Of a DNA stretch of 5,566 nucleotides, positions 1-5,226 are shown piece after piece. How positions within the stretch are numbered: position 1 is the stretch's first letter; every line of letters starts with the position of its first letter. Under the pieces are notes generated by a model. That model was not told where the DNA came from. It worked only from the letters and a program-made list of their open reading frames with translations, and made no database searches. The DNA comes from Paenibacillaceae bacterium (GTDB lineage: Bacteria > Bacillota > Bacilli > Paenibacillales > NBRC-103111): contig JAJFMO010000464.1 of the NCBI GenBank assembly GCA_020697475.1, positions 1 through 5,566 on the forward strand. The letters are read 5' to 3'. The position numbers were made by a program, and so were the translations under genes.

Positions 1-675
1 CGGATGGGGCAAATAGGTTTTGCCGTTGTATTCGCAAGGCACGCCTTGCAGACGTTGCGGTATGGCCGTGCGGGTAAAGTACCCTTCGCTAAGAAACATC
101 GGCACGACGAGCACGCGCCCTGCAACGGCCAGCCGGCTCGCCTCCGCCGCCACCGTATCGGGCAGCAGCGTGGCGTACGCCGCTTGCTTGAATCGCCACT
201 CCTGCTGCAGCTGGGAGGCGACGCTCCGCAGCACACGCTCCCATTCGCCGCGCAAGCCCGCTTCGCCGTTGCCGTGCCCGATGAGCAGCAGGCTCTCCCT
301 CTCCGGAGCAACCGACAGCTCCGTCAAGCGATCCGCCACGATGCGCACGACTTCCGGCGCGTCGTTCAGCGGCTCGCACCAGATGATCCGGGCCTTTCGA
401 CCATTCGGCCTCGACCCCACACCCAGCATTTCGCGAATTTCTCCTATGTGCCCGCTCCCCGACGAAACGAACAGCGGCACCGCCAGAATCCGCTCCGCTC
501 CCGCCTGCTCCAAGGCGGCCAATTGCCGCGGGATGCTCTGCTCCTCCACGCCTCCGAGATAGGCGACTCGTACCGGGAGTGGAAGGTTCGCTAGCCGTAC
601 GGCCTCCTCGACCATCTCCATCCAAGCCGGATGGGGGGAGCCATGAGCAATCACCAGCACCGCCTGTTGCTCCAT
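1..675 (-). CDS. sirB: Sirohydrochlorin ferrochelatase SirB/CbiX family, two-domain form (3' end cut by window)
   Basis: This is probably the enzyme that inserts Fe2+ into sirohydrochlorin, the last step of siroheme synthesis in the cytoplasm. The frame is open from the ATG at 675 to the window edge, giving 225 residues of a protein that is usually about 250-260 in Bacillus. The N-terminal half has the AHGS motif with His11, Glu44/Glu45 and the SSGSGH segment ending at His76. These match in position the His/Glu/His active site described for Bacillus SirB (recalled H10, E43, H76). The second half repeats the fold: GHGNG with His134, then VVPMFLSEGYF near 190-200. The start is fixed by AAGGAGA at 684-690, 8 nt upstream. 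Family members may use cobalt (CbiX/CbiK) instead. The sat-cysH-sirC context argues for iron and a siroheme role. It is separated from sirC by an unusual 324-bp repeat-bearing gap. Confidence 0.9.
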   Translation of the reverse strand, partial: MEQQAVLVIAHGSPHPAWMEMVEEAVRLANLPLPVRVAYLGGVEEQSIPRQLAALEQAGAERILAVPLFVSSGSGHIGEIREMLGVGSRPNGRKARIIWCEPLNDAPEVVRIVADRLTELSVAPERESLLLIGHGNGEAGLRGEWERVLRSVASQLQQEWRFKQAAYATLLPDTVAAEASRLAVAGRVLVVPMFLSEGYFTRTAIPQRLQGVPCEYNGKTYLPHP

Positions 676-999
676 CTGCACCGTCTCCTTTTTACCGAAA
701 CTGTCAAAAGCGAACCCCGCCTCAAACGCTGACGGAGTTCTAACCCGTTAAGGGCGCTGGAGGCAACCGTCCAGGATCACCATGACCGCCATCCGATTCT
801 AACGCTTGTGGGCGACGCTATTTGGGGTGTTTTTGCCTGTTTCCGGATTGTAACGACTGTGAGAAACGCTATTCCGCTGTTTTGCCGGTGAATTGGATCT
901 AAAAAGCTAAAATAACACACGTGGTGATCGTTAGAGTGAGTAACGTCACATTTTATCTCAAATAACATCGCTGGTAATCGTTACATGAGACGAGGCGCT
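676..999. other. Long intergenic gap inside the sulfur operon (sirC to sirB)
   Basis: These 324 bp separate two co-oriented genes of an otherwise tight operon (the other gaps are 39 and 21 nt). About 795-988 is a four-unit repeat cluster, listed separately. The rest (676-794) holds only the sirB ribosome binding site and unremarkable sequence. A TTGACA word lies at 702-707 on the minus strand, but no -10 box follows at the right distance. A weak pair on the minus strand (TTGCCT, 18 nt, TAGAAC, around 735-765) could be an internal promoter, but the match is poor. I see no riboswitch, no convincing protein-coding ORF and no clear intrinsic terminator. Confidence 0.7.
795..988. repeat. Four-unit inverted cluster of a ~50-bp intergenic repeat
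   Basis: Two units run head to tail on the plus strand (795-845 and 846-896, period 51 bp). Two more run head to tail on the minus strand (about 988-939 and 938-889, period 50 bp), so the pairs face each other and just meet near 890-896. Every unit carries the pentamer TAACG followed, with its first T at a fixed offset of 19 bases, by TATT. The plus-strand TAACG copies start at 800 and 851, with TATT at 819 and 870. The minus-strand copies start at 983 and 933, with TATT at 964 and 914. The plus pair also shares GATT before TAACG, ACGCTATT, and a T-rich run followed by GCC. The minus pair shares TAACGAT, ACCA and GTTATTT. The arrangement resembles dispersed intergenic repeats I recall from Paenibacillus genomes. 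That link is memory, not a search result. Confidence 0.75.
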
Positions 1000-1665
1000 T
1001 CACCCAGCCGTTCCGCGTCCCTCACCCGCAAGCTCCGCCTCCGCGATCAGCCGCTCTGCGTCCTCGTCCCGCTCCTGCCAACGGTGCTCGCGCGTCAATT
1101 CAAACAGCGAATCGTCCGCCAATCGCGTGAGCAACAACTGACGCTCTCTTCCTGGCGGGAGCCGCCGGAGAACTTCCTGCCGAATCCGCCCAAGGAAGGC
1201 AAGATGCTCCCCGTACTCCGGGCCAATGAGCTCCTGTAACCGCTCCTTGACCTTTTTCGCGAATCCAGGATGTTGACCTTCCGTACTTATCGCGATCCGC
1301 AGATCGCCTTGCTCCACCACAGCGGGGACGGTGAACGTGCACTGCGACGGCGCATCAGCCACATTCACCAAGGCACGCCCGCCGGCGTCGGCAGCAACCC
1401 GCGCGTTCACCGACGGATTGTCGGTCGCTGCAAAAACCAACTCCGCTCCCGCCGTATCCCCCGGCGCAAATCCGCGGCGCAGCCACTCGATCGCCCCGTC
1501 CGCCGCCAACTGTGCAAGCCCCGCTGTACATTCCGGACTGACCACTTTCACTCGCGCGCCGCTTTCAAGCAGCCCCGCCACCTTCCGCTCCGCGACCCGC
1601 CCGCCGCCGACCACCACGCAACGCTTGCCGTCAATCGCCAGCACAACCGGGTACCCTCGCGCCAT
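1000..1665 (-). CDS. sirC: Precorrin-2 dehydrogenase (SirC, siroheme synthesis)
   Basis: This 221-residue cytoplasmic enzyme oxidises precorrin-2 to sirohydrochlorin with NAD+, supplying the substrate of SirB. Near the N-terminus (17-28) is the Rossmann signature VVVGGGRVAERK, with the G-x-G-x-x-A nucleotide-binding pattern. LVFAATDNPSVN lies near 76-87. NVADAPSQCTFTVPA around 101-115 contains Asp104, which coincides with the catalytic Asp of the CysG/Met8p dehydrogenase module. ISTEGQHPGFAKK marks the start of the helical C-terminal region. The length fits dehydrogenase-only SirC (about 200 residues), not the fused CysG. The start is supported by a strong GGAGGAGG at 1674-1681, 8 nt upstream. 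It begins 39 nt after the sat stop, so it is very likely in the same transcript. The C-terminal tail is rich in charged residues and poorly conserved. Confidence 0.93.
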   Translation of the reverse strand: MARGYPVVLAIDGKRCVVVGGGRVAERKVAGLLESGARVKVVSPECTAGLAQLAADGAIEWLRRGFAPGDTAGAELVFAATDNPSVNARVAADAGGRALVNVADAPSQCTFTVPAVVEQGDLRIAISTEGQHPGFAKKVKERLQELIGPEYGEHLAFLGRIRQEVLRRLPPGRERQLLLTRLADDSLFELTREHRWQERDEDAERLIAEAELAGEGRGTAG

Positions 1666-1704
1666 CGCCGCACCTCCTCCAATCGCCTGCCTTAACCGCC
1701 CATC

Positions 1705-2883
1705 CTAATCTCCCGCGGCTCTAAGCCCCTGCACCAACACCTCGGCCACCTCAGGCCGGGTAAACTTCGGCGAAGGCTTGCGCCCCTCCCGCAACAAAGC
1801 GCGAACCTTCGTGCCCGAGAGGATGTAGCGATCCTCCTCCGAATGAGGACACGTCTTCTCCGAAGCCATCCCGTCGCATTTTTCACAGTAGAAACTATTT
1901 TCGAAAAATAAAGGCTGAATCCCCAGTTCCTCCCGCGAAAAATGACTGAAAATATGCTGCGAATCGTACGTCCCGTAATAATTCCCTACCCCGGCGTGGT
2001 CCCTTCCGACGACAAAATGCGTGCAGCCGAAGTTTTTCCGCACCAGAGCGTGAAACACCGCCTCCCGCGGTCCCGCATACCTCATTGCCGCAGGATATGC
2101 GGCGAAGAAGACGCGCTCTTGCAAGTAGTAGTTACGAAGCAATACCTGGTAGCTTCGCATCCGGACATCGGCGGGGATATCGTCACTCTTCGTCTCCCCG
2201 ACCAGCGGATTGAGGAACAGCCCGTCGACCGACTCCAGCGCACACTTTTGTATATACTCGTGGGCCCGATGAATCGGATTGCGCGTCTGAAACCCGACGA
2301 CCGTCGACCAGCCGCGCAAGGCGAATTGCTCCCGCGTCTCGACCGGATCGAGATAAAACTCCGTAAATTCAGCAGGCTTAGCACGATTCAGCAGTGTAAC
2401 CGGCCCGGCCAAATTCACGTCCTCTTTCTCAAAAAGCTTCCTCACCCCGGGATGTGCCTCGTCCGTCGTGCGAAACACCGCCTCCGCCTCGCGCCGCTTA
2501 TCCGGCCGGTACACCTCTTCCACCGCCAACGTGCCGTAAATCACTCCGTCCGCGCCGATCAAGGCAACCTTTTCCCCAATCGTCAATGTCTCAGCCAGCT
2601 TCTCCGAAATCGGCAACGTCACAGGAATCGTCCAAACTTCTCCGGTCGCAAGCCGCATATGATCCAGAATGCTTTCCCAGTCCGCCCGGCCTTGAAAGCC
2701 GGTCAGCGGCGAGAACGCCCCGTTGCCGATCAACTGCAAATCCGACAACGCCCAATCGGACAGCTCCACCTTGGGAAGCGTCGCCGCCTCGGCCAACGCC
2801 TGCAGACGTTCGCGGCCGTCCAACTCCCGGTTCACCAGTGTCCCTCCATGGGGAGCAATAAGCTGCCCCGAATGATGCGCCAT
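1705..2883 (-). CDS. sat: Sulfate adenylyltransferase (ATP sulfurylase)
   Basis: Sat activates sulfate with ATP to form adenosine 5'-phosphosulfate (APS) and pyrophosphate, the first step of sulfate assimilation. From the chosen start it is 392 residues, close to the homodimeric Bacillus enzyme. Landmarks are an N-terminal PUA-like region, the catalytic [11 protein letters not shown] motif (199-209), [13 protein letters not shown] (223-235), GRDHAG (293-298), and a Cys-x2-Cys-x8-Cys-Pro-His cluster (Cys333, Cys336, Cys345, His347) like the zinc site of bacterial Sat proteins. [13 protein letters not shown] follows. The protein ends soon after this, so there is no fused APS kinase domain. An in-frame ATG six codons upstream (2901) is less likely, because it lies inside the Shine-Dalgarno sequence that serves the ATG at 2883. 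The gap to cysH is 21 nt. Confidence 0.96.
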   Translation of the reverse strand: MAHHSGQLIAPHGGTLVNRELDGRERLQALAEAATLPKVELSDWALSDLQLIGNGAFSPLTGFQGRADWESILDHMRLATGEVWTIPVTLPISEKLAETLTIGEKVALIGADGVIYGTLAVEEVYRPDKRREAEAVFRTTDEAHPGVRKLFEKEDVNLAGPVTLLNRAKPAEFTEFYLDPVETREQFALRGWSTVVGFQTRNPIHRAHEYIQKCALESVDGLFLNPLVGETKSDDIPADVRMRSYQVLLRNYYLQERVFFAAYPAAMRYAGPREAVFHALVRKNFGCTHFVVGRDHAGVGNYYGTYDSQHIFSHFSREELGIQPLFFENSFYCEKCDGMASEKTCPHSEEDRYILSGTKVRALLREGRKPSPKFTRPEVAEVLVQGLRAAGD

Positions 2884-2891
2884 AACTTTTT

Positions 2892-2899
2892 CCACCTCC
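2892..2899 (-). promoter_or_regulatory. sat ribosome binding site (decides start)
   Basis: GGAGGTGG on the minus strand ends 8 nt before the ATG at 2883. The alternative in-frame ATG at 2899-2901 overlaps this element, and no ribosome binding site precedes it at a suitable distance. The downstream start is therefore preferred. Confidence 0.8.
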
Positions 2900-2904
2900 A
2901 TACA

Positions 2905-3588
2905 TCACTTGTGCAAACCGCATTCCGTTTTCGCCGTATTTGCCCAACGTCCGCTGCGCGGATCTTCCCCAGGCTTCACCGGCCGGGTGCAATGAAGGCA
3001 ACCGATGCTCGGATACCCTTGGTCGTGCAAAGGATTGTAAGGGACATCGCGCTCCCGGATATAGTCCCACACCTGCTCCGATGTCCAGAAAGCGAGCGGG
3101 TTGACTTTAACCAGCTCGAACTTCGCATCCCACTCGAACACTTGCGTGCCGGCCCGGGTCGGCGCCTGATCGCGGCGAACGCCGGTCACCCAGCCGTCGA
3201 ATTTCGACAGCGTCTGCGTAAGCGGGCGAATTTTGCGCAAGCTGCAGCATTCGTCGGGATTGCGCTCCCACAGCCGCTCCCCGTAGCTCGCCGCCTGCGC
3301 CTCCAAGCTTAATTCCGGCCGCACCTGCAGCAAATTCGGAATCCCGTACCGCCGCACCGCGCGATCCCGCAACTCGTACGACTCCGCGAACAGCACATCG
3401 GTATCCAAGTAAAACACCGAAGCCCCCGGCTCGACCTCCATGATCATATCCAAGAGCGCCATATCTTCCGCCCCGAAGCTGCACGCGAACGTCAAGTTCG
3501 GGATCCGCTCATAAGCGGTACGGACAATTTGTTGCGGACCGGCGTCTGCGCTATTTTCCAATAATCTCTCGATTGCCTGCCTATCCAT
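2905..3588 (-). CDS. cysH: Adenylyl-sulfate (APS) reductase, iron-sulfur CysH type
   Basis: CysH reduces activated sulfate to sulfite and AMP with electrons from thioredoxin. This 227-residue protein has the PAPS-reductase fold: SFGAED (37-42, the nucleotide-binding loop), LDTD (61-64) and TGVRRDQAPTR (135-145). The C-terminal redox motif is ECGLH, with the catalytic Cys223. It also has both cysteine pairs that bind a 4Fe-4S cluster in APS reductases, Cys114-Cys115 and Cys197-x2-Cys200. Enterobacterial PAPS reductases lack these pairs. The favoured substrate is therefore APS, although Bacillus-type enzymes can accept PAPS too. The start at 3588 follows an AGGAG at 3598-3602. A longer frame from 3690 would run through the upstream terminator hairpin and has no ribosome binding site. 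It is the first large gene of the operon, with sat 21 nt downstream. Confidence 0.95.
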   Translation of the reverse strand: MDRQAIERLLENSADAGPQQIVRTAYERIPNLTFACSFGAEDMALLDMIMEVEPGASVFYLDTDVLFAESYELRDRAVRRYGIPNLLQVRPELSLEAQAASYGERLWERNPDECCSLRKIRPLTQTLSKFDGWVTGVRRDQAPTRAGTQVFEWDAKFELVKVNPLAFWTSEQVWDYIRERDVPYNPLHDQGYPSIGCLHCTRPVKPGEDPRSGRWANTAKTECGLHK

Positions 3589-3611
3589 ATGCCTCGTCTC
3601 CTCGCTTATCC

Positions 3612-3658
3612 AAAAAACCAAACAGCGGCACAAACCGACTCCGATCGGTCTATGCCGC
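3612..3658 (-). terminator. Intrinsic-terminator hairpin in the cysH leader (candidate attenuator)
   Basis: In the minus-strand RNA, GCGGCAUAGACCGA pairs with UCGGUUUGUGCCGC around a six-base loop (UCGGAG), giving a 14-bp stem (arms 3645-3658 and 3625-3638). Two of the pairs are G-U wobbles. The plus-strand transcript would have C-A mismatches at those places, so the structure is directed to the minus-strand RNA. A U-rich tract follows (UGUUUGGUUUUUUGG, with six Us at 3612-3617). The hairpin lies after the stop of the 27-codon ORF and 23 nt before the cysH start, so it should end or attenuate transcripts entering cysH. I found no clear competing antiterminator helix. Confidence 0.75.
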
Positions 3659-3696
3659 CTCCAGTTTTTCCGGTCAGCGCCATTCGTCATATTCCA

Positions 3697-3780
3697 CTAT
3701 TTTAGGCGAATTTTCTCATTCTTCTCGATTTGAATCACTTTGCCGTCCTGCACATCTTGCCATTGCTGTACGTCTCCCAT
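3697..3780 (-). CDS. Small YezD/DUF2292-like protein (27 residues)
   Basis: This short ORF (ATG at 3780, TAG at 3697-3699) lies between the promoter and the terminator hairpin of the cysH operon. It has a strong purine-rich ribosome binding site (GGGGGAGGGG) that ends a few bases before the ATG. Its second half, VQDGKVIQIEKNEKIRLK (residues 10-27), strongly resembles the C-terminal end of the small YezD/DUF2292 family, whose function is unknown to me. Family members are usually longer (about 40-60 residues), so this would be a short version, a remnant or a leader peptide. An in-frame ATG seven codons upstream (3801) has no ribosome binding site. There is no run of Cys or Met codons, so it is not an obvious amino-acid-sensing leader peptide. 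Glutamine is frequent (QQ, Q, Q, Q). Confidence 0.65.
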   Translation of the reverse strand: MGDVQQWQDVQDGKVIQIEKNEKIRLK

Positions 3781-3827
3781 ACCACCCCTCCCCCGGCTCA
3801 TACAAATTTTACGTCGGGAATAGCTAT

Positions 3828-3856
3828 ATTCTAATCAGCGCCACGTTTAATGTCAA
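3828..3856 (-). promoter_or_regulatory. Sigma-A promoter of the sulfur assimilation operon
   Basis: On the minus strand a perfect -35 box TTGACA (3856-3851) is followed by exactly 17 bp and a -10 box TAGAAT (3833-3828). Transcription would begin near the A at 3821, leaving a leader of about 40 nt before the 27-codon ORF. That is too short to hold an S-box (SAM) riboswitch of the kind known upstream of some Bacillus sulfur genes. Any regulation would have to come from a repressor or activator at the promoter, or from the hairpin before cysH. Confidence 0.85.
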
Positions 3857-3956
3857 GTATTTTTATCGGATTTGTGGGTTATATGAAAAGCAAGCCGGAT
3901 TACAAGATTTGCTGCAAGATTTACCCGGATTCCGCCCTTCTATTTTTTTGTCATGA

Positions 3957-3982
3957 CTAAGGTTGTCCTTTCATACAGATAG
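3957..3982 (+). promoter_or_regulatory. Weak candidate sigma-D (flagellar) promoter
   Basis: CTAAG at 3957-3961 and ACAGATAG at 3975-3982 partly resemble the motility sigma factor boxes (TAAA and GCCGATAT). The spacer is 13 bases, about two shorter than usual. The -10-like box matches 5 of 8 positions. It lies 31 bp before the start of the FliS-like gene, where a promoter is expected. No better sigma-A promoter is evident on this strand nearby. Confidence 0.25.
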
Positions 3983-4013
3983 AGCATCGAAGCATTTGGG
4001 AGGGGGATTCCGC

Positions 4014-4346
4014 ATGACTCTGCAACATCGACTCTATCAGAAAGCGTACTGTTCCACGCTAGATTGGAAATCCGGGGTCGTACTGCTCCATGAGAAGGTC
4101 GCGACGTTGGCCAAACAAGCGGCAAGAACCGGGGATCACCCCGGCAAGCAGTTGGAACTCGAATTGCGCGCTTTGAAAATATTGCAGTTTCTGATGGCCA
4201 ACATCGCCCAGGCGAAAGAGCAACCCGCCGCCGATCGGCGAATATGCGGGCAATTGCTTCGGGAGTACGGACATTGTGCGTTATACCTCTCCGAGGGCAA
4301 AGATTTGGAGGCGGCATCCGTCGTGCACCGGTTGTTGAAGACATAA
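4014..4346 (+). CDS. FliS-like flagellin chaperone (divergent)
   Basis: This is a small, mostly helical protein of 110 residues with no signal peptide or membrane segment. Its pattern fits the FliS family, which binds the C-terminal helix of flagellin in the cytoplasm and keeps it from polymerising before export. It has an N-terminal Tyr-rich stretch (Y8, Y12) before a Ser-Thr-x-x segment. The amphipathic helix VVLLHEKVATLAKQA (21-35) is where FliS has its LLY-x-G-A-x-x-x-L helix. RALKILQFLMANI follows, then LLREYGHCALYLSEGKDLEAASVV. It is shorter than typical FliS (about 125-135) and lacks the usual TASP motif, so the call rests on pattern plus the adjacent flagellin gene 43 nt downstream. 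The start at 4014 follows a strong GGGAGGGGGA at about 3998-4007. The alternative ATG at 3963 has no ribosome binding site. Confidence 0.6.
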   Translation: MTLQHRLYQKAYCSTLDWKSGVVLLHEKVATLAKQAARTGDHPGKQLELELRALKILQFLMANIAQAKEQPAADRRICGQLLREYGHCALYLSEGKDLEAASVVHRLLKT

Positions 4347-4389
4347 AGCGTGAACGAGTTATTTTTTAGAAAAGGGGAAAAAGATAACG

Positions 4390-5208
4390 ATGGATTTCAG
4401 CAGCATTCTGCAAGCATCTTATCGGCTTCAAACGCTGTCGGCCCGCAACGATGTTCTGCTTAACCAACTGTCCACGGGCCAGAAAGTGAATTCGCCCGCG
4501 GACAATCCAACGATGTTCTATCGCATCAGCCGCCTGCAATCCCAGCTGAACGACTATTCCACGTATCTCGATCAGATGGATGAAGGCAATTCCGTGCTCT
4601 CGCTGATCACGGACTCCGTCGGTTCGCAGATGGATATTTTGGGGCAAATGCAAGATTTGGCTGAGCAGGCGCAGGATAATTCGCTTACGTCGGATGAGCG
4701 GGATTCGCTGCAAGATCAGATGGACCTGTATCAAGCTGAGCTGGACGAGATCGTCTCGCAGACGTCATTCGACGGGTCAAGTTCCTTGCTGGACGGCCAG
4801 TATGCCACCGACCCCTACTCCATCTCCACCGGTCCGGGCCAAACGTTCGATCTGTATATCCCGGCCACCGATACCGACAGCCTCGGGGTCGACGGAACGC
4901 TCTCCTTAAGCAGCAAAAATAACGCAAAGACCACAGCCGATACGATCGACGACGCGATCGATCAGTTGCAGTCCGTTCAGGATTCGTTCGGGGCGAATCA
5001 GTTTATTCTGCAATCGCGGCAATCGCTCACGGAAAATACGCAAACCGTACTCCAGCAGCTGGTGGACGACTACCAAGAGGTTGATCCGGTGCAAGTAACG
5101 GCTGAGCTGAACCGCAACCAACTGTTGCAGCAATATAGCTTGGCGGCCATCGCTTCCCTTCAGCAGGCGGACCAGACGATGTTTCGCTATTTATTCCCAT
5201 ACGGCTAA
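4390..5208 (+). CDS. Flagellin-family protein, divergent short form
   Basis: This 272-residue protein has conserved flagellin ends and a short middle. The N-terminal helices contain LSTGQKVNSPADNP (27-40). GNSVLSLI (66-73) follows at the place of the flagellin DGISLIQ motif, then LGQMQDLAEQA (84-94), DEIVSQTSFDG (119-129) and LLDG (133-136), all in flagellin order. The C-terminal helix ends with LNRNQLLQQYSLAAIASLQQADQ, like the D0 helix of flagellins. The variable part is only about 40-50 residues, so it would form a thin, smooth filament subunit if exported. There are no cysteines, it is rich in Asp/Gln, and basic residues are few. Oddities are the N-terminus (no MRINHN start) and the end FRYLFPYG in place of the usual Leu-Leu-Arg. 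The ribosome binding site AAAGGGG lies 12 nt upstream, a rather long spacing. It probably shares a transcript with the FliS-like gene. FlgL is a less likely alternative. Confidence 0.82.
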   Translation: MDFSSILQASYRLQTLSARNDVLLNQLSTGQKVNSPADNPTMFYRISRLQSQLNDYSTYLDQMDEGNSVLSLITDSVGSQMDILGQMQDLAEQAQDNSLTSDERDSLQDQMDLYQAELDEIVSQTSFDGSSSLLDGQYATDPYSISTGPGQTFDLYIPATDTDSLGVDGTLSLSSKNNAKTTADTIDDAIDQLQSVQDSFGANQFILQSRQSLTENTQTVLQQLVDDYQEVDPVQVTAELNRNQLLQQYSLAAIASLQQADQTMFRYLFPYG

Positions 5209-5226
5209 TCAGACGTTAATCAGACA
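5205..5226. repeat. Tandem 11-bp repeat at a convergent gene junction
   Basis: Two adjacent 11-mers, CTAATCAGACG (5205-5215) and TTAATCAGACA (5216-5226), differ only at their first and last bases. The first carries the plus-strand TAA of the flagellin gene (5206-5208). The second carries, on the minus strand, the TAA of the sialidase-like gene (5216-5218). No hairpin terminator fits in the 7-bp gap. Confidence 0.7.

Noticed and set aside
4..625. Three overlapping ORFs (plus and minus) across the sirB region
   Set aside because: They are shadow frames of sirB, whose own frame has clear catalytic motifs and a ribosome binding site. Their products are Arg-rich without domains.
702..707. TTGACA on the minus strand upstream of sirB as a promoter
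   Set aside because: The sequence 16-18 nt downstream is the ribosome binding site region with no -10-like hexamer, and the start codon follows too soon.
777..968. 63-codon minus-strand ORF in the sirC-sirB gap
   Set aside because: It lies entirely within the repeat cluster, shows no ribosome binding site or family resemblance, and its translation reads through repeat units.
795..988. CRISPR array
   Set aside because: The units are imperfect, change orientation midway, and show no constant repeat alternating with variable spacers of equal size.
1942..3312. 456-codon plus-strand ORF opposite sat and cysH
   Set aside because: It is antisense to two unmistakable enzymes. The composition is Arg/Pro/Leu-rich, as expected from a complementary frame of GC-rich genes, and there is no recognisable domain.
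2905..3690. Longer cysH starting at 3690
   Set aside because: The 34 extra codons run across the terminator hairpin and have no ribosome binding site. The ATG at 3588 has AGGAG and gives the family length.
3589..3821. S-box (SAM) or other riboswitch in the cysH leader
   Set aside because: The leader before the mini-ORF is only about 40 nt, and no S-box conserved core is visible. The only strong structure is the terminator hairpin.
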